Part shown: one piece after another, positions 37,681 through 44,906 of the stretch | How positions within the stretch are numbered: the stretch's first letter is position 1 | Layout: each line of letters begins with the position of its first letter | Assembly: GCA_025936175.1 (NCBI GenBank) | Contig: JAICTV010000012.1 | Span: 1 to 48,524 of the forward strand | DNA from: Phycisphaerae bacterium | GTDB taxonomy: Bacteria > Planctomycetota > Phycisphaerae > Tepidisphaerales > Tepidisphaeraceae | Length of the DNA stretch: 48,524 bases | Direction of reading: 5' to 3' | The notes under the pieces: model-generated | The model's input: the letters and a program-made list of their open reading frames with translations, nothing else | The model's database searches: none | Told to the model about the DNA's origin: nothing | Program-made: the position numbers and the translations under genes

Positions 37681-38151
37681 ATGGAAACGATGGACGCGGT
37701 CCGCGGCGACGTGCAACACGCCTTGATTGCCACGAACGATCCCGAGCTCGATTCGGTCATTCGCTTTCTCTGCAACGAAGATCAGGATGCTCAGGGCGTG
37801 AGCCAGCGGCGGTACACCCGCTGCGCGTATCAGGTGGACGCGACGTTGATCATCATCGATCCGATGGGCCACGAGCATCGTCATCCGATCTTCACGCGCG
37901 ACGCGAACGCGTGGGGCGTCGGCTTCGTCACCCGCGCGCCGCTCACCGTCGGAACAAACGCCAGGATGCAGATCGCCGGCGCCGATCGGCAGCAGATGCT
38001 CGCCAAGGGTTCGATCGTTCGCTGCCGGCACGTGACGGGCGCGTGGTGGGAAGCCGGCATCATGTTCGAGCAGGAGCAGCCAATGCTCTCGCCCGCAGCG
38101 ATCGACGGCGCGATCGAAACCGCGCGCCCGCCGGGTCTCTGCGTCGGCTGA
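37681..38151 (+). CDS. PilZ-domain-like protein
   Basis: A 156-residue soluble protein with a PilZ-like layout. QRRYTRCAYQ (about residue 42) supplies the RxxxR motif, and DANAWGVGF (about 78-86) sits where PilZ has (D/N)xSxxG, here with Asn in place of Ser. The tail WWEAGIMFEQEQ matches the final PilZ strand. PilZ domains usually bind cyclic di-GMP; the substitution leaves binding uncertain. Its start has AGAGGA about 9 bp upstream. It precedes an outer-membrane porin, a lipoprotein and a FecR-domain gene, and could regulate export or envelope functions. Confidence 0.72.
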   Translation: METMDAVRGDVQHALIATNDPELDSVIRFLCNEDQDAQGVSQRRYTRCAYQVDATLIIIDPMGHEHRHPIFTRDANAWGVGFVTRAPLTVGTNARMQIAGADRQQMLAKGSIVRCRHVTGAWWEAGIMFEQEQPMLSPAAIDGAIETARPPGLCVG

Positions 38152-38242
38152 GCCGTTCCCTGTTACGCGACAGCGAAATAGTTGCATTGATCTGAGAGCC
38201 GCCTCACGATTGCCGCACTCCTTACCGGGTGAGGTGATCAGC

Positions 38243-39730
38243 GTGAGGTTTTCGGGAAGGGCGCGAATCTGCGCCTTGTCGGCGGCGGGGATGGTGTCGG
38301 TATTGGCGGCGACGCCGCAGACGGCGCGCGGGCAGCAGGCCGCCAACGCCAACCTCGAACGCTTCAACCGCCAGCTCGAGCAGCTCCAGCGCAACACGCT
38401 GCTCCAGGTCGATCAATCCCTCAGCCTCGACCAGCGCACCTTCTTCGACTACGGCGCGTACTCCACCTTCGGCTATCTCAGCGTCGACGACAACGTCAAC
38501 AACAACCACGGCCTGCGGCAGTACGACCTCGTCGGCTACGCCCGCGCCAACTTCGACGGCGCTCACGAGCTGTTTCTCCGCGGCTTTCTCACTTATCGCG
38601 ATTTCAACCCTGGCGATGAGTTCGAGGTCAACGACAACGGCCTGCAGGACCCGGAGTTCGACCGCTGGTACTACCGCTTCGACCTCTCGCGCTCCGAGGC
38701 CGCGTACCACGGCAGAAAGCTCGACTACAACTGGATCTTCGAAGGCGGCCGCGACCTGGTTTACTGGGGCAACGGACTTGTACTGAGCACGGATCTGGAA
38801 GGCGTGCAGTCCACCTTCTCATGGGCAGGCAACGACATCACCGCGATCGCCGGCGTCACGCCCGTGCGGACGACCGACTTCGATTCATCGCGCCCCAGTT
38901 TCGATCACAACACCCGCCGGGGGTTTTACGGCGTCCAGGCGACGCGCGACATCGCCGGGCATCACCCCTTCGTTTACGGTCTGCTCCAGCGCGACTACAA
39001 CGAGCACGATGAGCTGACGCGCGGCGTGCTGACGACCAAGTTCGACTACAACAGCTATTACCTCGGCGGCGGCGCGTACGGGCCGATCACCGATCGGCTG
39101 CTCTACTCGGTCGAAGCGACGTACGAAGGCGGCACGAACCTGTCGAACAGCTTCAACGGCGCCTCCGCGCCGCCGACGCCACTGCCCGGCGGGCAGACGC
39201 GCGATCAGATCCAGGCCTGGGCCGCCGACGCGCGGCTCGATTACATTTTGCCCGACGTCCGCCACACCCGCTTCAGCGGCGAAGTGATCCTCGCCTCCGG
39301 CGACGACGACCGGTTCAACAGCTCCTCCAACACCTTCGGGGGGAACAAGGCGGGCACGAACGATCGCGCGTTCAACTCGCTCGGCCTGCTGAACACCAGC
39401 CTCGCCTTCGCCCCCAGCGTCAGCAACCTGTGCGCCTTCCGCGTCGGCGCGACGCAGTTCCCCTTCCCCGACGGCGGCGCGCTTCGCCGCCTGCAGGTCG
39501 GAACGGACCTCTTCATCTTCAACAAGATGGAGAGTGACGCGCCGATCGACGAGCCCAGCACGCGCGGCGTGCGCTACCTCGGCTGGGAGCCTGACTTCTT
39601 CATCAACTGGCAAGTCACCAGCGACGTGACGCTGGTCTTCCGCTACGGCGTGTTCTTCCCGAACAATGACGCGTTCGAGGACGACGATGTCCGGCAATAC
39701 ATCTACGGGGGTATGACCTATGCGTTCTAG
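38243..39730 (+). CDS. Outer-membrane porin-like protein (alginate-export type)
   Basis: A 495-residue beta-barrel protein. The GTG at 38243 is chosen because gaggtgat, a strong ribosome-binding match, is 6 bp upstream and a signal peptide follows (RICALSAAGMVSVLAATPQTARG). After a short helical stretch (NLERFNRQLEQLQRN), strand after strand has alternating aromatic residues (YDLVGYARANFDG, WYYRFDLSRSEAAY, YNWIFEGGRDLVYWG). It ends GGMTYAF with a terminal Phe. The look is that of the alginate-export/AlgE-like porins, but the exported substrate is unknown. It overlaps the next lipoprotein gene by 11 bp. Confidence 0.78.
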   Translation: MRFSGRARICALSAAGMVSVLAATPQTARGQQAANANLERFNRQLEQLQRNTLLQVDQSLSLDQRTFFDYGAYSTFGYLSVDDNVNNNHGLRQYDLVGYARANFDGAHELFLRGFLTYRDFNPGDEFEVNDNGLQDPEFDRWYYRFDLSRSEAAYHGRKLDYNWIFEGGRDLVYWGNGLVLSTDLEGVQSTFSWAGNDITAIAGVTPVRTTDFDSSRPSFDHNTRRGFYGVQATRDIAGHHPFVYGLLQRDYNEHDELTRGVLTTKFDYNSYYLGGGAYGPITDRLLYSVEATYEGGTNLSNSFNGASAPPTPLPGGQTRDQIQAWAADARLDYILPDVRHTRFSGEVILASGDDDRFNSSSNTFGGNKAGTNDRAFNSLGLLNTSLAFAPSVSNLCAFRVGATQFPFPDGGALRRLQVGTDLFIFNKMESDAPIDEPSTRGVRYLGWEPDFFINWQVTSDVTLVFRYGVFFPNNDAFEDDDVRQYIYGGMTYAF

Positions 39731-40247
39731 CGCGCTGCTGGCGATCTTGAGCATCCTGCTGGCGGGATGTGCCGCGCACCCGAGCACCGGAAAACTGGTG
39801 CCCAAGGAACTGGCCGGCTCGGATCCCGAGGCGCAATTGAACTTCTGGAGCTCGCTGCCCGGCGAGCACGTCGCCAGCAACGATCAGGCGTTCCGCGCGC
39901 TGCTGCTCTACGTGGACGGCAAGGACGACGCTCCCGATTACGCGGCGCGCGTGGCGACGATGAAGTCGCGGAAGCTGCTGCCCGACGACTTCAATGAGCC
40001 CGGCGACACCGCCGCGCACAAAGGCGCCCTCGCCGTCGCCATCATGAAAATTCTGCAGGAGAAGGGGGGCGTGACCATCCGCCTGTTCGGGAACTCCCCG
40101 CGTTATTCCACGCGGGAATTGATGTTTTTGAACATCTATCCGCCCAGTACGCCCAATCAGGTCATTAGCGGAAACCAACTGGTGGGTATCATTGGCCAGG
40201 TGGAAGACTTCCAGCGCGGCAGCGCGCTAACAGCTCCGGCCCGATAG
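39720..40247 (+). CDS. Lipoprotein, unknown function
   Basis: A 175-residue lipoprotein. The signal MRSSALLAILSILLAGCAAHP contains a good lipobox (LAGC, Cys17). The mature part is mixed alpha/beta with no family I recognise (NFWSSLPGEHVASNDQAF, then GVTIRLFGNSPRYSTREL). The 11-bp overlap with the porin gene and an 18-bp gap to the FecR-domain gene suggest one transcript and perhaps one envelope assembly. Confidence 0.8.
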   Translation: MRSSALLAILSILLAGCAAHPSTGKLVPKELAGSDPEAQLNFWSSLPGEHVASNDQAFRALLLYVDGKDDAPDYAARVATMKSRKLLPDDFNEPGDTAAHKGALAVAIMKILQEKGGVTIRLFGNSPRYSTRELMFLNIYPPSTPNQVISGNQLVGIIGQVEDFQRGSALTAPAR

Positions 40248-40264
40248 ACGCCGGAAGAGGCCAA

Positions 40265-41569
40265 ATGAAAATCGTCGCGTCCATCTTCGCAGTTGGATTG
40301 CTGTTCCCGGTGATCTCATCATTCGCGCAGACGCAACCCGCGTCCGGCGTGGAGCATCTGAAGGCGAAAGTGACCGCGGTAAAGGGCCTCGCGCGCATGA
40401 AGCCGGACGACGACAAGCCCATGCGACCGGTGACCGTGGGGATGGAACTGCCGGAAAATGCGACGGTGCTGACCGGTCCCAATTCGATGGTGCAATTCGC
40501 TTATCCGCCGGACCAGGTTGTCACCATCGATCACACCAGCCAGGTCAAGATCGTTCAGGCGGTCATCGAGAATGGCAAGCTGAATACGCTGATGGGAATG
40601 TCGTACGGCGCGACGCGCTACCAGGTGGAAGCGGCGGGACGCGAGCACGAGGCGGTCATCGCGAGCCCCAGTCAGACGTTGTCCGTCCGCGGCACCGACT
40701 TCTTGAGCGTCGACCGCCCCGGCATCGCCACCTACGCCGTCAGCAATTGGGGCCGCGTACAGCGAAACAACGGACGAAAGAAGACCTTCTTCGGCAGCAA
40801 AGGTGGCGGGAGGGCGGAGATCAAGTCGAACACCGACAGCGCCGCGCAGACGGCGCTGAATCAGACGGTGGTCGATCCGAGCATCGCGCTGGCGCGCTCG
40901 CAGGCGGAGAACGCGATCGTCGAATCGCTCCTCTCGCGCGGCGCCAACGTCTCGTTCGATTTCAACAAGGGCATCCGAATCGTCCGCGGCGGAACGGTGC
41001 CGCTGAGCGACAAGGAGCTCACGCCGTTCCTCCCCGGTCAGCTCAACTTCGTGCTGCGCTGGACGAGCAACTCCAACGTGAACCTCGGCGTGACCGAGCC
41101 GGGCAACGGACCCGGCAACAAGACGCTGTATCCGCTCGGCGGGTTCAACAAGCTGCCGGACGGCGGCGAGATCTTCTTCGATCACCAGGGCGGCCCGCAC
41201 GGGGGGTTCGAGATCGCCTCGTGGCCGAAGAATTCTTTCCCCGACGGCCGCTTCCTCGTGCAGGCTCAGCTCATCTCCGGCCCCGATGCGCCGGCGACGC
41301 TCGATGTCTTCCAGGACGGCGTCCGCCAGACGATCCGCACGGGCAACGGCGAAGTGACGACGGCGAATTTCACGGTCGTCAAAGTGAATCCCGAGATCGC
41401 CAACGCGTTCGCGATCGGATCGGTGCTCGTGCAGCCGACGCCGGCGAAGATCGCGACGGGGAATGCCAAGATCGCCACGACACCGACCAAGGCCGCCGTG
41501 GTGATGGGTCCGCAGCCGGCGGTGAAGACGGTTTCGAGCAAAACGACAAAGACGGTTAAGCGGCGTTAA
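40265..41569 (+). CDS. FecR-domain exported protein
   Basis: A 434-residue exported protein. Signal peptide MKIVASIFAVGLLFPVISSFAQ. A FecR-type beta domain covers about residues 30-170 (GMELPENATVLTGPNSMVQF, VSVRGTDFLSV-like strand). The rest is beta-rich, with ILRW/FEIASW-type segments, and the last 60 residues are Thr/Lys/Ala-rich. FecR domains outside iron sensing often act as periplasmic ligand- or peptidoglycan-associated modules. No sigma factor gene is adjacent, so a FecI/FecR signalling pair is not indicated. It is the third gene of the porin-lipoprotein-FecR run. AGAGG precedes the start. Confidence 0.83.
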   Translation: MKIVASIFAVGLLFPVISSFAQTQPASGVEHLKAKVTAVKGLARMKPDDDKPMRPVTVGMELPENATVLTGPNSMVQFAYPPDQVVTIDHTSQVKIVQAVIENGKLNTLMGMSYGATRYQVEAAGREHEAVIASPSQTLSVRGTDFLSVDRPGIATYAVSNWGRVQRNNGRKKTFFGSKGGGRAEIKSNTDSAAQTALNQTVVDPSIALARSQAENAIVESLLSRGANVSFDFNKGIRIVRGGTVPLSDKELTPFLPGQLNFVLRWTSNSNVNLGVTEPGNGPGNKTLYPLGGFNKLPDGGEIFFDHQGGPHGGFEIASWPKNSFPDGRFLVQAQLISGPDAPATLDVFQDGVRQTIRTGNGEVTTANFTVVKVNPEIANAFAIGSVLVQPTPAKIATGNAKIATTPTKAAVVMGPQPAVKTVSSKTTKTVKRR

Positions 41570-41733
41570 AGTTTGCGCAGTGTGTGATCATCGCAACATG
41601 CTGAGAAATCGGCCCTAAATTCCTTGCATTACGTGAGGTCGGCTATTACGGTCGTTCGGCTTCCGCGCGGGTCATTCATCTCGTTTTCATCGCGCTCGCG
41701 CACTATGGGTGTTCTCGTCCGGAGGGATATTTC

Positions 41734-44700
41734 ATGTCAGGTAAGAAGTCTCGGCGCGCGGTCCGCCGCGCTCAGCGCAACATTTTCGAGCTCCAGGACC
41801 TCGAAGTCCGCCGCTTCCTCACGCTGACCACCCACGCGGTGGACGGCACCAACACGCTTCAGCTCATCGGCACTTCCGCCAGCGAGAGCGTCACCGTCAA
41901 CAAGCCCAGCACCTCGCTCGTCGTCACCGACGTGACCAACGGCGTGACGACCACCTTCACCTTCCCCGTCGGCTCCGGCTCCGGACAGGCGAACAAGATC
42001 AACATCCAGATGAGCGGCGGGAACGACACGGTGCTGATCACGTCGAGCGTGAAGAACGGCACCGCCGGCATCCCGGTCACCGTCGCCGGCAACGACGGCA
42101 ACGACAATATCACCACCGGCCCGGGCAACGACGTGCTTTCCGGCGGCAACGGCAACGACACGATGGACGGCGGCGTCGGCAACGACCTGATCACCGGCGG
42201 CTCCAACACCGACACCGCCAACTACTCCAACCGCACCGGTGCCCTCCGCATCACGCTCGACTCCGCCGCCAACGACGGCCAGGTCGGCATCGGCGAAGCC
42301 GACAACGTGCAGACCGAAGAAGTCATCGGCGGCGCCGGCAACGACACCATCACCGGTTCGAGCCTGCAGGATTTCCTCGCCGGCGGCGGCGGGGCGGACT
42401 CGCTCTCCGGCGGATCGGGCAACGATGAGCTCATCGGCTCCTCCGGCTCGGACAAGATGTTCGGCCAGAACGGAGACGATTACCTTCACGCCCAGAACAA
42501 CGACCAGGACACGGTCAACGGCGGGACCAACACCGACGGCACGAGCGACCTCGACGCTGCGGAAGTGGACGGCATCGACGTCCCCGGCCCCGTCGCTAAG
42601 ACGCCCGCTCCGCCGCCCGCCAATGCCGGTGACCTCGATACGACCTACGGCCAGTTTCAGGGCAAGGCGGCCTCCGGCGACAATTGGAATTCTCTGGGCG
42701 CCTCCGCCGTCGACGCGCAGGGCCGAGTCTACTTCGTCGGCGGCGAATCCGCTGCTGACAACGACGTGGTCGGCCAGGACATGGTGGTTACCCGGTTCGA
42801 CGCCGACGGAAACCTCGACACCAGCTTCGGCAACAACGGGGAAACGCTCATCGACTTCACCAGTTTCAACGGCACCGGTGGCGGGTACAACGACGACGAC
42901 TCCGCCAACGGGATTGCGATCGACGGGGACGGAAACATCATCGTCGTCGGCACCACGACGCCGACCTTCGCGGGCTTCGGCCAGTTTGCGGTCGCGCGCC
43001 TCCTGCCAAGCGGTCAGCTCGATACCAGCTTCAACGACGGTGGCCTGCAGACGGTCGCCGTCGAAGGCGCCGTCGGCGTGGGTTACGGCAGCGGCAACGC
43101 GATCGATGCGGTCGTCCAGCTCGACGGGAAGATCGTCATCGCGGGTTCCGATAGCGCTTTCAGCGGCGGCGTCGATGTGGTCGTCGCGCGCCTGCTCTCC
43201 GATGGGCGGATCGACAACAGCGACAACGACCCGACCGGCTCGTTCAACGGAACAGGCCAGAACTTCAACCGCCGGCCGGGCGCCGACGTTTTCGCCAAGG
43301 CGGTCGCGCTGCAAACCTTCGCCGGCGGCGTGCAGCGGGTCGTCGTCGCCAGCGACATCTCTGAAGACGCCGCCTCGCCGTGGAACGTCGGCCTGACCTT
43401 CTTCGACGCCGACGGCTCGACCAGCGCGGTGAACGATGGCACGGGCTCGACGGACACCGACTTCGGCGGGTTCGAGTTCGTCCACGACGTGACGGTGAAC
43501 AACTTGAACCAGATCGTCGTCGTCGGCGAGATCCAGGGGAACTTCACGATCGGCAGCGCGGCCCCCGTGCAGGACAACACGACCGATGGTCTGCTGGCCG
43601 TCTGGTCGGATCCGGATTCGGCGCCGTCGTTCGTCGATCAGCCGCCGCTCTCGGGCGAGTTCGGCACGCTGACGTACAACGCCGTCAGCATCGACAGCGC
43701 GAACCGCATCCTCGTCGCCGGTTATGACGACGGCGATTTTGCGGTCGCGCGGTACACGCCGTCGCTGAACCTCGACACCAGCTTCGGCGGCGGGATCGTC
43801 ACGACCGACTTCTTCGAATCCAACGACAGCGCGCTGAGCATCCGCGAGCTGCCGGATCACAGCATCCTCGTGGGCGGGCAGCGATCGACCGGCGAAGCCG
43901 GTCCCGAGCTGCTCGCCGCCAAATACATCGGCCAGTTGCAGGGCGACGAAGCCCAGATCACCGGCATCGAGACGTTCGTCACGTACGGCGACAACCAGCA
44001 GGTGCCGCCCCCGCCGCCGCTCGATAAATGGTTCCCGTTCATGTCCGCCGGCGCGCAGATGTACGCGCGATCGCAGCCGGACGAGAACGGCATCGCCCGC
44101 ATCACGCTCGGCGACGGGAACGACAACGTTCAGATCTACCTCGTCACCGCCGGCGACGGTCAGCAGGATGTGGCGGTCAACGTCAACGGCTTGGTGCTCT
44201 ACTACGACGTCGCGACCACCAACCGCATCGTCATCCACGGCAACCACGGCAACGATCAGATGATCGCCGCCGCCAGTGTCCCCACGCAGCTCGTCCTCGA
44301 CGGCGCCTGGGACAATGACCTGCTCGTGGGCGGGGCGGGCAATGACGTGATCCAGGGCGGCGGCGGGAACGACACGTGCCTCGGTCAAGGCGGCAACGAC
44401 GCTATCGACGGCGGAAACTTGAACGATTCTCTCTCCGGCGGCGAGGGGAACGACGTGCTGATCGGCGGCATCGGCAGCGACAAGCTGGACGGCGGCAACG
44501 GCGAGGACATCCTCGTCGCCGGCGCCACCGCCTGGAACGAAAACGCCACCGCGCTCGGCGCGCTTGCGCTGGAGTGGGGCAACCCCGCGCACACCAACGC
44601 GCAGCGGATCAACTTCATCCGCAACGGCGGGGGGCTGAACGGGTCGTTCGTCCTCCGCACCGGAACCGGCGCGACCGTCTTCGACGACGCCGCTTCCGAT

Positions 44701-44808
44701 TCGCTTACCGGCGGCGCGGGACGCGACTGGTTCTTCTACAAGGCGACGAATCCCAACAAGGACTCGATCCTCGACAGCTTTACCGGCGAAGAGGTGAACA
44801 CGCTCTGA
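41734..44808 (+). CDS. RTX calcium-binding / delta-60 repeat surface protein
   Basis: A 1024-residue secreted protein. GGAGGG lies 7 bp before the ATG. Instead of a plain signal peptide it has the basic leader RRAVRRAQRNIFELQDLEVRRFLTL, the planctomycete type close to the LEPRRLL pattern. RTX nonapeptide blocks lie at about 118-160 (GNDVLSGGNGNDTMDGG), 199-250, and again at about 865-930. Between, about 299-760, are delta-60 repeats (DLDTTYGQF, ARLLPSGQLDTSFNDGG, LDTSFGGG) that form a beta-propeller-like unit. It probably folds on calcium outside the cell, and its role may be adhesion or matrix formation. A terminator follows at 44835. Confidence 0.92.
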   Translation: MSGKKSRRAVRRAQRNIFELQDLEVRRFLTLTTHAVDGTNTLQLIGTSASESVTVNKPSTSLVVTDVTNGVTTTFTFPVGSGSGQANKINIQMSGGNDTVLITSSVKNGTAGIPVTVAGNDGNDNITTGPGNDVLSGGNGNDTMDGGVGNDLITGGSNTDTANYSNRTGALRITLDSAANDGQVGIGEADNVQTEEVIGGAGNDTITGSSLQDFLAGGGGADSLSGGSGNDELIGSSGSDKMFGQNGDDYLHAQNNDQDTVNGGTNTDGTSDLDAAEVDGIDVPGPVAKTPAPPPANAGDLDTTYGQFQGKAASGDNWNSLGASAVDAQGRVYFVGGESAADNDVVGQDMVVTRFDADGNLDTSFGNNGETLIDFTSFNGTGGGYNDDDSANGIAIDGDGNIIVVGTTTPTFAGFGQFAVARLLPSGQLDTSFNDGGLQTVAVEGAVGVGYGSGNAIDAVVQLDGKIVIAGSDSAFSGGVDVVVARLLSDGRIDNSDNDPTGSFNGTGQNFNRRPGADVFAKAVALQTFAGGVQRVVVASDISEDAASPWNVGLTFFDADGSTSAVNDGTGSTDTDFGGFEFVHDVTVNNLNQIVVVGEIQGNFTIGSAAPVQDNTTDGLLAVWSDPDSAPSFVDQPPLSGEFGTLTYNAVSIDSANRILVAGYDDGDFAVARYTPSLNLDTSFGGGIVTTDFFESNDSALSIRELPDHSILVGGQRSTGEAGPELLAAKYIGQLQGDEAQITGIETFVTYGDNQQVPPPPPLDKWFPFMSAGAQMYARSQPDENGIARITLGDGNDNVQIYLVTAGDGQQDVAVNVNGLVLYYDVATTNRIVIHGNHGNDQMIAAASVPTQLVLDGAWDNDLLVGGAGNDVIQGGGGNDTCLGQGGNDAIDGGNLNDSLSGGEGNDVLIGGIGSDKLDGGNGEDILVAGATAWNENATALGALALEWGNPAHTNAQRINFIRNGGGLNGSFVLRTGTGATVFDDAASDSLTGGAGRDWFFYKATNPNKDSILDSFTGEEVNTL

Positions 44809-44834
44809 TGCGCCGGATTTGTTCTCGGTTCAAC

Positions 44835-44870
44835 GAAGGAGGCCGCCTCGCCGGCGCCTCCTTCTTTTTT
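44835..44870 (+). terminator. Rho-independent terminator after the RTX gene
   Basis: Stem gaaggaggc (44835-44843) pairs with gcctccttc (44856-44864) around a GC-rich loop, followed at once by six T residues (44865-44870). It starts 26 bp after the RTX protein stop and isolates the cyclase gene downstream. Confidence 0.92.
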
Positions 44871-44906
44871 CGCGCCGGCCGCTTCACGGTGTAGATTGGT
44901 GTCCCG

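Noticed and set aside
41624-41700. Candidate promoter ttgcat...tattac before the RTX gene
   Set aside because: Spacing between the two hexamers is only 14 bp, too short for a typical promoter; left unannotated.
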